A DNA stretch of 64,000 nucleotides from positions 166,859-230,858 of the forward strand of contig QNQO01005788.1 of NCBI GenBank assembly GCA_003290165.1, given 5' to 3'. The DNA comes from Berberis thunbergii (lineage: Eukaryota; Streptophyta; Magnoliopsida; Ranunculales; Berberidaceae). Position 1 is the stretch's first letter; each line of letters starts with the position of its first letter. A program made the translations under genes and the position numbers. Under the pieces are notes generated by a model. The model had not been told where the DNA came from. It made no database searches and saw only the letters and a program-made list of their open reading frames with translations. Shown here one piece after another: positions 22,712-34,239 of the stretch.

Positions 22712-25700
22712 TTATTCGATACGCCCGGGAAGAAACTTTCTACTCGACTGAATTGATGTTGAGCTCGCAGTACCAATACTCCTGACCGCGGGAATGATTC
22801 GAGATGGTGATAGCACCTCAGCAAAAGATACATTGTAAGAGTCTGTCCCTAGTCGACTTTGAAGCCATCCCCGGCTTCCAGAAAATCCATCATCCACAAT
22901 CCAGATATTCTTAAAGCCAAGATTGGTAAGGGCCCTTGCGACTATTTTGGCTGTGTCCGAGTACCTAAGTGTTCGACATAAACTTACAGTCGTTGTTAAT
23001 AAATTATTACTAGAAAGGATCCAAATTATAAATAACAAAGTGGAATGAGTTAATAATAACACCATTGATTAAAAAGTCAGATATTTAGGAGGTAAGGAAC
23101 TTACGAGTCCATGATCACAATGTTGGAACCTTTACCGATTCTCTTGAGATAGGAAATCTTCAGGGCAGCTATTTCAGCTTCCACTTTCTTTGTGTTTCTA
23201 ACTAACTTTCTTATCTTGCTTGGGAGTTCTTCCAAACTGATAATAGAAGGAAGCTCACATAAGAATGACAGACAAAACTAAATGATGCCGACAACAACCA
23301 AGAGTAAATGCTTTCATGCCCTTCATTGATGCCAAAGATTCTACTCCATCAGAGTTTTCTCGTTTCCCACGCTTGTATTTCAAGTACCAAGTCATTCATG
23401 TTCTTTAGCCAATATGAAAGGTAGGTGAGAAATACTTTGTTGCATGAAGAGCATGACAGGTTTACTCATCTACATTGGTTAATGGTTATTACACATACAG
23501 TACAGAACCACTTGGGAAGAAAGTAAACTTGACCAAAAATAACAACACTTACGGAAGTGAGATCATCTTGTTTTTAGCACTGGAGGGGAGGCGAGGAATA
23601 CCAGCTTTGTTCTTGTCTTTCTCTGACCGAATATCAACCATGAGGTAATTTTGTGTACATAGCAGGTCCAGGGTCTGAGCAGGAGTGAGCTTCCCTGTTG
23701 AAATAGAAAGCAAAAGCCTATCGTTTGTACAACTTAATCTCCATGTCAAATGCTAATTTCATTGGAAGAAGACCAAAATAAATCCTACTTCAGAGATCAC
23801 CATCAAATGCAGTATTGTGTAATCTAAACAATCAATTCCCTACAGTAACTTCCAATAATAAATTTGGAACTCTATACTATTTAAACATGCAAACAGTAAT
23901 GGTATAAGTAGAAAAGAAACTGGGGAAATGATCTCAAGTAGTTACTTGGATTTAGTTTTATCATTGAGTTTCTTCTAGCTCAAGTTTCCATTTTATTTTA
24001 TTTTTTAAATTTGGGTCTTTAACCATTTTTATTTATTTATTAATCCATGCCCGAAGGCTACATGATTGACCATATAGGGTTCACCAAACCAGGCCCGAAG
24101 GCTCAAGTTTCCATTTAAACATGTAATTTGGTTTGTTTAGGGTATCAATATCTAATTGCATCAATAAAGTTTGTTACCTTTCTTTTCCTTTGCTTACTTT
24201 CTTTCTTCTTCTTTCTCCCTTATTTATTTGTTTAGCTAATGATATGTCTATAATACTATTAAAACCAATATTTGAAAACCAAGAATATGAAAATGCAACA
24301 GATTCCTATAAAGTGTAGCATTAGTGAAGGACGAAAAATGGTGGTCAGTAGTTTCCTCCCTTAGGCCTAAGCTTTTTAAATTTATGTTCAAATCAGGAGG
24401 CTTAGTTCTAAGGGGTACACCTTCAATACCTTAGAAATTTTGAAAACAAACAAAAATGGCTTCTTGTGAACTGTCATCATTTCTGACAAGCCTTTTTCTC
24501 CATCCTACAATAGAAAGGATATCTCATGAAACAACCAAATTTTACCTTTATAACCACGAAGGCTGAACGAGATTGCTGACCAGACTGGTGGAAAGAGGAG
24601 AGTAGAAAGAAAGACGGCCCCAGCAGTCCCCACAATTACAACTGGGTCCGCTGATAAGATCGTTTCAATTGTTGATGAAGCAATAGGTTTGGCTACTTCA
24701 ATTGCTTTAGTGGTCTGTTGTGCTGCACCGGTAACAGTCTGCGATACCCAAATTTGAAAGCTTCAATAGGGAGACACTTTAAGTAATAATCAAGCATCCA
24801 ATTATAACAAAAATAATGCAATATCTTGAGCAAACTGGCAATTATCGCCATGAATTATAAAATTTAGTATAGGAGAAGGGGAGTAGAAAATACAATGCAC
24901 AAGTAACCTTGTAACTAATATCAAATAAAAGAAAAAATCAAATTCATTGAAGCCATCAGGTTCAGCTGTAGGTCACAGTTTGGTATCTTTTAAAAACTAG
25001 AAAGATACTCAAACAGCGAGCTTATGCAAGGTACTAGAAGTCTAGAACATGACGCTAAACTCATGCTTAGCTTTTCAGCATCTCAATTTAATAGTCAGAC
25101 AATTCTTCTAATTGTAAAAATCTAGCAACTGATCCATCACCAACCTAAGCCATTAGTCGCAACCACCACCTTTTTTTTCGGACTTATTTCTTCTTTGCAT
25201 CCTCAAGCAGTTCTTTTAACAATCACATAAGTAAATGCTCATTTTATGTTCACTGAATCAATCACCCACATCCCCATATTTTCTTTCAGTCCTATTCATA
25301 GCTGCTTGAATTCACAGAATCAACCCCCTCGGCCAGTTGTTCAAAAATTTGAGCTTTTCTACTCTATGTCACTGAGTCCTAAAGACTAAAGAATTGATAC
25401 ATTAAACCCATGTTTTCCAAGTTGAGTCTTTCCAGGAATATCCAATGATGCAAAATTATAATAGACACGTTGTATAATTTGAATAAACCCCATCAGTGCA
25501 AAGAGACTAAATTGAGGAAAAGTGGGAGAGAAGAAACCTTAGCAGCAGTAGCAACTGATTCAGTATCAATGCCTGAGCCCTGAAGGGCTTCTTGGGCCTT
25601 CTTAGAAGCCTCAGAAAATGCAGGTGTAGCAATCTTCAGTGCCTGATCTCCAGCTTTCTGTAAAAGGGGCAACGCCACATCGACCCCAGGCTTCAATGTA

Positions 25701-26090
25701 TCAATCACCACCTCAAGAACACGCTGTGTAAAGCCCAGAACACCTGAACCCACCTCTTCTGCTTGATCAATAGTGTTCTCCACCTAATTCAAGCAAACTC
25801 AACAGATGGGTATGAGAGAAACAATAGATTAAGAGTGCAACGAAAATGAAATTACTCACTTGAGTGAGAGATGTCATGATCTGGTCCTTGGAGAAGCTAA
25901 AGGCCTGGGCATCATTGGGAGCTAAGAAGAGAGCAAATAGAGGGAGTGTTTTTTGTGTAGCGAGGGATATGGGTCTGAATTGGGGTCTTGTTGAAGTGGG
26001 TTTAGGGAGAGAAGGAGCTCTGGGTGTGGAAGGTGGAGAAAACGGAGAAGATGGAGGAGGCCTTGCTGTGGCAACAGCTTTGAAGGCCAT
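22712..26090 (-). CDS. CAS: Calcium-sensing receptor, chloroplastic (CAS)
   Basis: A nuclear gene for the thylakoid CAS protein, which takes part in chloroplast Ca2+ signalling, stomatal closure and high-light acclimation (known for the family). Six exons join in frame: 25860-26090, 25538-25783, 24546-24738, 23553-23694, 23105-23236 and 22712-22964, giving 398 residues (about 387 in Arabidopsis). All introns are GT-AG. Residues 1 to about 60 are a Ser/Pro-rich transit peptide. Residues 65-190 are the amphipathic N-terminal region (KDQIMTSLTQ; ATPAFSEASKKAQEAL). Residues 191-214 form one membrane span (VVIVGTAGAVFLSTLLF). From 225 there is a rhodanese-like domain (LTPAQTLDLLC, MVDIRSEKDK, GRGWLQSRLGTDSYN). 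The active-site cysteine is absent, as is normal for CAS. The C-terminal tail (SIGTASSTSIQSSRKFLPGRIE region) is longer than I recall from Arabidopsis. A GATAAG (I-box-like) motif lies about 205 bases upstream of the ATG (26296-26301), a weak hint of light regulation. Confidence 0.93.
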
Positions 26091-26289
26091 CTCCAGAAAA
26101 CAAGAACAGAGGTGTGTGATGGAAATGAGAGAGATAAAGAGATCAAACAAATCAAAATTGAAATGGTTGTCTAATAATGTTCCTCTATGGGCTATGCTCG
26201 GCCAATCTTGATTGATTGTCTTCATCTTAAGGCTCTTCACGCCCACTGGATTTTTCCAAGTGCTCTTCAATTGGAGCAAATACAACACT

Positions 26290-26350
26290 GCTAGTCTTAT
26301 CAGTAATTCTTTTTACAAGGAATTTTGGATGTATTGTATTGCATAATATT
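26290..26350. other. Upstream flank of CAS (probable promoter region)
   Basis: AT-rich sequence between the CAS leader and the tandem repeat. It includes the GATAAG motif on the minus strand. No clear TATA box could be fixed at the expected distance, so the transcription start cannot be set. Confidence 0.25.
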
Positions 26351-27275
26351 CTGAAATTTATGTTTTTCTTTTTCTTTTTTAATTTCAACAAAATGCAAAT
26401 TCACATTTAAATATTCGTAACATAACTCCACGATGATGCAAATATCTTGAGAAACTCTTGGCTTTGTCGATAAAAGGGGAACGTATATTATTATCATTAT
26501 CATTTTTATCACATTTCCCACACGAATAATAATTATTAGTTTTTTTTTTAATCAGAAACACCGCTACAAAGCCATAACTTAGTCAATCCTTAATTTTCTT
26601 TCTTGTTTACAAAATAGTTATTTTTCTTCCTTTGATTTTTCTTTACTTTAGTACGAGTTTCAATTTATGTTATTCTTTTTCTTTTTTAATTTCAACTAAA
26701 TGCAAATTCACAGTTTAAATATTCATAGCGCAACTCCACGATGATGAACATATCTTGAGAAATTATTGGCTTTGTCAAGAAATGAGCTTATATTATAATC
26801 ATCATCATTTTTATCATATTCCCCACATAAATAATCATTAGTTAGTTTTTTTTTAATCATAAACACCACTACAAAGCTATAACTTTGTCAATCATTGATT
26901 TTCTTTCTTTGCTGCAAGACAGTCATTTTTCTTCGTTTGATTTTTCTTTACTTCAGCACGAGTTTCATATTCTAAAATATATGTTTTTCTTTTTAAATTT
27001 CAACTAAATGCAAATTCACAGTTTAAATATTCATAATGTAACTCCATGATGATGCACATATCTTGAGAGATTATTGGCTTTGTCAAGAAAAGGAGCGTAT
27101 ATTATCATCATCATTTTTGTTGCATTCTCCACATTAATAATAATTAGTTTTTTTTATCATAAACACCACTACAAAGCCATAACTTAAGTCAATCATTAAT
27201 TTCTTTCTTTGCTACAAGATAGTCAATTTTCTTCCTTCAATTTTTCTTTACTTCAGCATGAGTTTCATATTCTTC
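26350..27275. repeat. Tandem repeat, about 305-bp period, three copies
   Basis: Three diverged units start near 26350, 26660 and 26965. Each contains in order a CTTTTTnTTTTTTAATTTC stretch, ATGCAAATTCACA, ACTCCAYGATGATG, CTTGAGA, GGCTTTGTC, a run of ATTATCATCA, CACTACAAAGC and CTTTACTTCAGCAYGAG. The array begins about 260 bases upstream of the CAS start codon. No coding sense was found. Confidence 0.8.
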
Positions 27276-27815
27276 AACCTTCGATGAAGCATAATTCGAT
27301 CAAATAGATCAACAAATATGATAGATTTTCCTTGTAAAATCTTACAAAATCATCTAATAATGTCACTGGATCTATCCTTGAATTTTTTTTTTAGAAAAAT
27401 GCGAGTAAGGCTCAAATGTAAAGGAGGAGGAGGTGATGATAGTTCGGTCAAGCTCAAATGTTGAACATTTTCATTTCAATCATCAATCATGTTTTGATGT
27501 ATTTAAAGCTCGGCAATAATTAATTACACGATGGAACTTATTATGTAACTTTATTGTTGAAGTGAATGAGAATGAAGTTAATGACATTTTTAGACATGAT
27601 TTCACAATGGGTGTACAAGTTATTGAATTTATCGACTTCAAGATCTAGTTTATTCTATAATTATATGTTTCGTGAACCAATATGAGATGGCATAAAGGTC
27701 TAGTAAAATGGTTACATATTTGGTAATATTTGATGCAGAAAATGTATCATTTCATTTTATTTTATTTTTTTGAGCTATTTTATTGAATTATTCTTAATTG
27801 ATCTGCATTTGAAGT
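27276..27815. other. Intergenic AT-rich sequence
   Basis: Between the 305-bp array and the 105-bp duplication. No coding, RNA or element termini recognised. Confidence 0.4.
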
Positions 27816-27816
27816 T

Positions 27817-28027
27817 GAAGAATATGGAAATTGCGGGAAAAAAAAGGTAAAAATAAAAGAGGAAGAACAACAACAACAATAATAATAGTTGAGGCGGTGT
27901 GTTTGTGATAAAAACCAACTAAAGAATATGGAAATTGCGGAAAAAAAAAGGTACAAATAAAAAAGGAAGAACAACAACAACAACAATAATAGTTGAGGCG
28001 GTGTGTTTGTGATAAAAACCAACTAAA
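27817..28027. repeat. 105-bp tandem duplication
   Basis: Two nearly identical units (about 27817-27922 and 27923-28027). Each reads GAATATGGAAATTGCGG, an A-run, GGTA(A/C)AAATAAAA, GAAGAACAACAACAAC, then AGTTGAGGCGGTGTGTTTGT and GATAAAAACCAACTAAA. Their near identity suggests a recent duplication. The minus-strand frames 27780-28022 and 27794-28120 are products of this repeat. Confidence 0.85.
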
Positions 28028-28126
28028 AGGCTGGTGGTGGTAATATACGCTAAAAAAAGAGAGTATGATGGTCATTCTGCTATATGTTTTAACCAAGAAC
28101 CATCGATCGACTGAAACCAACCAGCA

Positions 28127-28193
28127 GCTGGAGTAGCTCAGTTAGAGCGTATGGTTGTTAACAAAAGTCGAAGGTTCAAGCCCTTCTACTGGT
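28127..28193 (+). pseudogene. tRNA-Asn(GTT) pseudogene
   Basis: Resembles a cytosolic plant tRNA-Asn: GCTGGAGTAGCTCAGTTAGA at the 5' side, the anticodon-loop stretch TTGTTAACA with GTT, and a T arm GAAGG-TTCAAGC-CCTTC that pairs perfectly (28170-28186). The A-box region lacks about three bases of the D loop, the anticodon stem is badly paired, and the acceptor stem is mostly G-U or mismatched. A long T run (about 28201-28214) follows. I judge it a decayed tRNA copy or the head of a tRNA-derived repeat, not a working tRNA. Confidence 0.65.
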
Positions 28194-28501
28194 TTTATTC
28201 CTTTTTTTTTTTTTATTATACTCATATTGATGCCAACTGTTGGGCTTCACAAAGCATACAACTTGAACTAGTTCTGGTGTAGCTTAGTCCAACCAAACCA
28301 TTAAGTTAGATCTTTGACTCTATACTATGCAACTCATAGCATTGATCATTAGACAAACTCACGCAATACTGCACCAAGTCCGGGTTTTGATTATATGATT
28401 GTATAAATTTAAGAAAAAGGTATAAAAATTCGTATATACTTGCCATGAAACCAAACTTGAATACATGAGACAACTTTAATACAATGGAAACTAGTCGCGA
28501 A

Positions 28502-31500
28502 TTAAAAGGAAAGCTTCATAAAGACCAGTACATGTAAAACCAAAATGTAGAGCACAAAGGCAGACCTAAGTAGCATAAGCCTTTGTTGGCTTTCTATTCT
28601 GGCCCCAGCATAAGGCCTCAAATGGTCTGCATTGAAGTCTGCAGAAGAAAATCTCCCTCCTGAGGAGCTTCTCCCAAAACGATTCCTTGTGGCATTCAAA
28701 TCTACATTCCCATTGTCAAGCCCCCTACGGACCAAATTTAAATTCTCTAATTCTCGCCCCTTTACGTGGATGTCACTAGCTAAGCTTTCTGCTTGTGCCT
28801 AAACAAAAAGAGAGAGAAAATGTCGCGGATAAGATTCAAAATAATGAAAATGCAGGTTGACAATTGTGTAAAATGACTAACTTGCTTAGCAGCTAGTTGC
28901 TCAATCAAACTGTGCAGCTGTTTATCCAATATCTTCTCTCTTTGAGCTGCAAAAACAAATTAGTAATTAGCTAAAACAACCAAAAACCAACATCATTGAG
29001 CAAGGAATTAATTATTACTATCAACTGTTCTATATTTAGAAGTACTTGGGGTGAAAATCAAGAAGGTCGTCAAGTTTTTATTGATACAATGCATTGACAA
29101 TTTTCAATTGGAGAAGATGAACTTTCATGTTTTGGAGTTAGTTGACAAAGGAAACCCCAAATTTACTTTGATATGGTATGACAATATACCACATATGGTG
29201 CACAAAGCTTTGTTGCAAGGAAACACGGACTAGCTCGACGCACCTCTGACACGCGTTAGACACTTGGTCAACGTGTCTTGGGTGTTAGACACATGGTCAA
29301 TGTGGTCCACATGTCGAACACGCCTCCGTTACACCCAAAACTTAGTCGGGACACAGTCAAGACTCAACAACCAACTTTGTTTTATTTTTTAGTTTTAGAT
29401 ATGTGCAAATAACCACCTAATTTAATGGTTGTTCATCATTCTGAATGACTCTTTCAATTACAATTTAAGACAAATAGGGGAAAAAATCACTAAAGCATAA
29501 AGGTAGTCTATGTTTTTTCTTCTCTCATTTGCTTATTTTCTCCTCTACTTCTTATCTACTAGGTAATCTATGTTTCTTCTTCTCTCATTTGCTTCTGTTC
29601 TCCTCTACTTCTTATCTACTATACTTTTTCTCCACTTTTTTTTTCTTATAAAGTGTCATCTTCTTCAAGACACTTTAGGAATGCACTTTATTATATTATT
29701 ATTTATGTTTATATGACTTATTACAAAAATAATATGACGTGTCGACATGTCCCCCAGTCCTAGTTTTGGAGAAATTATCGAGTTGGCCGTGTCCGTGTCC
29801 GTGCATAGTTCAAATACATAAAAATTAAAACAATTATATAAATTAAGCAAAAAGGATAGGAAGAAAATTGAAACACAAAATTTTGATCAGCGCAACTGAT
29901 TTGGTATCCAAAGTGTCTGAACATTGACACAGTGTTGAAGCATTTGTGCTTCGTGGATACAAATGGCAACAAATAAGTACAAAACCAATATAGATATATC
30001 TGTTTCAAGAGAAAAATTTTCTAAAGAGAATTTGGCAAAAGTTAGAATGGGAAGGTGCGAAACTGGGAGAAAGAGTGAATGGAGGGAATGGAGAACATGA
30101 GTTTGATGATGACATCTACCCTCATGGTATTTTACAAATCTCAGGAAAATGTTTTCTTAGGGTAGAAGCAAAGAATATTTCCAAAATGTATGGTCATCTT
30201 CAACCTCAAGTACCAATGTTTCCTCTCTCTCCCATTTCCTCTCTTTACTTGTAGTTTTCCCTAGGAATATGTTCTTTCAAATACAATAGGTTTAAGGTTT
30301 ATTAATTTGTTTTTGCTTCACCATTTGCATGAAAATAAATTAGGAAATACTGCATGTTGAATGCCATGATTTTTTTGGTTATCATTTTTCATTAGCATAA
30401 AAATGCCCTGTTTTTTTTGTCATCATTCCAATCCCACATTTAGAAATTGAGTTCATATAATTATTTTGGATGAGTTCATATAATTATTTTGGACGCAGCG
30501 TTTGAAATCGCTTCCCTGCAATTTCTGACACCACTCATATCATAAGGTATCCAACCTGATTTTAACGAAATTGAGTTCATATAATTATTTTGGGCACAGC
30601 GTTTGAAATCGCTTCCCTGCCATTTATGACACCACTCATTTCATAAGGTATCCAACCTGATTTTAAAGACATATTTACAGACCAAGAACCCCAGGGCTCA
30701 AGGGAAGTTACATATAAAATAATAGCAGATGGACCAAGGGTGATACCTGGGGAAGGCTGCCTCATGGAATTATGCTGAACCATTGCCCAGCTTTTCTCCA
30801 AGTCTTCTAACCGCTCTTCAATAGAACTCTAAAAGCATCAAACCAGACAATGTTTCACTAGACACGGTGTAATAAGAGCATCAAGGCCAATGTATAAGAT
30901 GGAAGACATAACGTACCAATTCCTTTTTTTTGGCATCCAACTTCTCCAATATATCTGATTGTGGAGTTGTATCTTCTTGGTTTTCTCCTGTTGGTTTGGA
31001 ATCACCTAGTGATTCATCATAATTTCTTACCTCCAGTGCAGCTTGTGTTCTTTCTAGCTCAGATCTTAAATTCTTCTCAGTTGTGTCAATTTCCTTTTGA
31101 AGAATCAATGGTCCAAATAAGTTGTTTCTAACTCAAGAAATTCAAGTACATATACCAAATACGGTTTAAATGATTTGTGAATGCACGAAGTTACTGACAC
31201 ACTAAAACATTAAGAACAATGGACTGTCATGTCATTGAAGTTATGGTGCATGAGTTGATAAATAATGGGAAAGAAGGATCTCAATAAGAACTTTATGTTG
31301 GTTTACTGATTGAAAGTACTAATGAATTCATCTGAGAACAAAAAAATGAAAAACAAGACAGTCTGGTCGGCTGAAGATTGGTTTAAATGAACCAAACTAG
31401 CAGACATGCATAGCAGGTGGATGAACCACAATAGGTATATACACACTAGTATAAGCTTAAGTAAGATGGATTCCCTTGACAGCTGATGAAGTTCTCAGTA

Positions 31501-32660
31501 GAAAGTCTGGTGTCGCACTAAGGAAGTTCTATTGTGAACAAAATGTGACGCTCTTCAAATTTATATTTGAACCAATGCACATGGAACGAAATGTATCCAG
31601 GTGGGCATTACTTTGCTTCAACATTCATGCAAGCTAAAGACGAGATTTCTAAATCCAAAATGGAATTTCTACAACATTAAATTTATGGATTTGAAATGGT
31701 ATTTCTAAAACTTTAAGGATGTATTCTTGGAGGGTTTATGGCAATCTACATATTCCATATATTCGTGTGTAGTAGTAGCATACAGAATACAAGTTTCAAT
31801 TTCATAACTGATGTTATTACTGACCTGTAGCTTAGTCTGAAGTATGTCAGCTTCCTGCAACTTTTCCTGCATTTTCTTTTCACAATTAGATATAGCTTTC
31901 TCATACGCAGCATTTTCTTCTTGCAGCGTTATCTCTCTCAATTGTGCCTGAACACAGAAAGGGTAATCCCTGCAGTTAATAACATAAAAACAATTTTTTC
32001 TTCATTTAAGACAAATTTCAGGTTTTTTAACCAACACCCACACTCTAATTTTCCACAATCACTAAACAAAACCCAGTTCCTCATGATTATACAAATTAAT
32101 ACTTCCCTTGCAATAGATTAAAGCACTGATCTTTGATCTAAAAAACAGCTCTTGAAAAAAGAAAAGAAAAGAAAAAAGAAAAAGCCCTTAAAGAATTCAC
32201 CACAAAATGTCAAAGAAAGTTGGATAACACAAAAAACCTCAATCAAATTCAACACAAAAGAGCTCTTCAAACAAAACCCTTATTGAATGCGTCCCCCAAA
32301 AAACTAAAATTCAGTAGAGAAAATACAAAACCAAGATCGAAATTAGACAAAATGAAAATAAATAAATAAAACCTCTTGTCGAGTGGATGAATGGGCAGTT
32401 AATTGGAGGGCAAGAGCTGCACTTGAGGCGATGGAATGAGCGTGAAGATGAGGAAGACGTTGAGAGATGTCAGGGGGAGGTAATCTGAGACGCAGATCTT
32501 GAATTGAGCGTCTCAAAACTGAGGCTCTGTGATCCAATTCAAGTGCGTATTTCTGCTGCTCGGGAGTGAAAACAACTGCGGAGAATCGATTGGTTTCTTC
32601 GTCATGGAGTTGCCCACTCCCTCCCACTACATCGGCTGCCCAAGCAAGCAAACCAGCCAT
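28502..32660 (-). CDS. Coiled-coil protein with C-terminal membrane anchor, unnamed
   Basis: Six GT-AG exons join in frame: 32373-32660, 31825-31947, 30917-31093, 30747-30828, 28882-28946 and 28502-28798, giving 343 residues. The start ATG follows a short leader and gives MAGLLAWAADVVGGSG, a moderately hydrophobic N-terminus. A helical Gln/Arg/Leu-rich part (about residues 34-95, with LDHRASVLRRSIQDLRLRL) leads into charged heptad-like coiled coil (about 97-196: EENAAYEKAISNCEKKMQEK; EKNLRSELERTQAALE) with an acidic Ser/Thr/Pro linker (DSKPTGENQEDTTPQSD). More coiled coil follows (KQLHSLIEQLAAKQAQAESLA). The last 25 residues form a single membrane anchor (LMLLRSAFVLYILVLHVLVF) ending KLSF. 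This is the layout of tail-anchored tethering proteins such as Golgi or ER golgins, but I do not recognise the family and assign no function. The acceptor of exon 3 is the least certain boundary. Confidence 0.8.
28947..30746 (-). other. Long intron 4 of the coiled-coil gene, repeat-bearing
   Basis: An 1.8-kb intron. It contains a 60-bp tandem duplication (about 29505-29625, with TTCTTCTCTCATTTGCTT in each copy), stretches with repeated GTGTCCGTGTCCGTG and GACACGYGT motifs typical of an old transposon (about 29225-29350 and 29740-29810), and a roughly 100-bp direct repeat near the exon (30471-30666). No intact reading frame was found. Confidence 0.6.
30447..30666. repeat. Direct repeat, about 100-bp unit, in intron 4
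   Basis: The unit GAGTTCATATAATTATTTTG, then GTTTGAAATCGCTTCCCTGC, then TCATAAGGTATCCAACCTGA occurs twice (about 30471-30562 and 30572-30666). A short partial copy is at 30447-30470. The second copy ends about 80 bases from exon 4. Confidence 0.85.
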
Positions 32661-32769
32661 CTCTACTGTAGAATTTCCAGAACAGAGGACTCGAATGAAA
32701 ACTAGAAAATAGAAATTCCAGTTTTCAAGCCGGGCTCTCCATTTTCGCTCTAGACACCACAAACATTAC

Positions 32770-34190
32770 TAACTTCCACCACATTAGAAGAGAATTTTGT
32801 TAAGGACCTTTCGGAATGGGGTCCATTTTAATTTTGACCGTCAAACCTTGGATGTTGAACCCAACGGGGCCAGCCTCAGCCCAATTTTCATGACATGGTG
32901 AATCACATTCACACACACACCTGCCTGCAAGTTTAGGCTTTGTTGGTGAAGGATGAAAATGGGTGGTCGCAAACTATAATATTACATAAACCATGGATCT
33001 GAAAAAGCCTGGAGGAAAATGAATTACTGGTGAGAATTCAGAGATATGATGAGAAATGGATTTATTGCAAACTCGTGTGTTTGGTTTGGACATACTGCTT
33101 GGAATGTCTAGGAAACAATTTTGATGTACATCACTGGTAACAAACCGTTTTTGTTTTCATTCTTATTCTTCAGGTGCCAAACTAATTGTAAGACTAAAAA
33201 AGGATGAGAGAAGTGTGAAACATGCAAGGATGGGACAAAGTTTCATCAAACTATGAGAAAAATAACTCTACTAATTCACCCACATGCACTTGATGAAAAG
33301 AAAAATAATTTTCTCAGAGATATTTGTAGACCTAAAACAAGGTGAAAAACCAGACAAGGTTTGAATGAGATGAAACGGTCAATATCAGGCCTCCGGTAAA
33401 TAAATATATATGAGATTCATAAGTGATGTGGTCCAAGTCTATTCTCCTTGACCTTGATCTGCACAGGAAATACATGTGAGCTAAAGATCATTGTTATGGC
33501 AGTTGATGACACTCTGATGCTTAAGTCAAATAAGGCTTAAGAAATGTGTAAATGTTGTAATTTGGGTTCTCTAGTGTACATTTGTTCATCAACTTTTGGT
33601 GGCGAGGTTTAGGGAAAGATATCTTGTGAAGATCATTTTCTTACCAAGAGTCGTCCATGTATGAGAGTTTCCCTACACGACTTGTGCTCCTAGATTTCTG
33701 GGAGATTCTTGTGGAGTGTTGTCCATGCAGGGGAGTTTCCATGCATTACTTATACTTCAGTATTTATTTCCTAGTCGAAATCAATGTATTGCTGGCATGC
33801 CATCCTAGGTCGATCCCCATATACTTGTCTTATTAGGTCTTACGGGTATTGGGCTTGACCATGTAACGTATGAGCTTAATAGGACGCTGCAATTTGAGTC
33901 CAACCTCTTGAACCCTGGCAAGAGTGTTGTTTGGACTTTGCCAGATTGGGCAAGCAATCATGTCTGCTTTACTTTGTTGACAAAATTATCATGACATGTG
34001 TACGGCACAGATTGACGAACGGTTTGGTGTATCATCGGCTACTCCTCCCGAGCTAGTGGGCCAGCTCGCCGGTCCACTAAGTCATGTCATGAAGGAACTA
34101 TGCAGTCATGATGATTGAGTCTGAATCATCTCATCTAGCGGTGCGCGTCATTAATTAGGCGTGCGACTGCTCAGAAAATGCGGGAATTCT
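32770..34190. other. Intergenic region, possible 5' flank of gypsy-type remnant
   Basis: No host gene recognised. From about 33600 there are short internal repeats (GAGAGTTTCC and GGGGAGTTTCCATGCA near 33662 and 33732; GAGATTCTTGTGGAGTGTTG). The base composition becomes less AT-rich toward 34000-34190, consistent with the LTR or leader of the element starting at 34194. Confidence 0.4.
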
Positions 34191-34193
34191 GCT

Positions 34194-34207
34194 TTATGTA
34201 TAAATCC
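34194..34207 (+). promoter_or_regulatory. TATA-like box upstream of gypsy-type gag remnant
   Basis: The motif TATGTATAAATCCCC (about 34195-34209) lies some 45 bases before the first open segment and about 190 bases before the first gag-like coding. Its sequence and place fit a retroelement promoter. Not tested. Confidence 0.35.
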
Positions 34208-34239
34208 CCTTCATCGCAAAGTTTAGTTCCTTTACTCTT

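Noticed and set aside
25864..26211. Plus-strand 115-codon frame rich in Gly/Glu
   Set aside because: It is the antisense of CAS exon 1 and its leader.
28127..28193. A functional tRNA-Asn gene
   Set aside because: D loop shortened, anticodon and acceptor stems unpaired.
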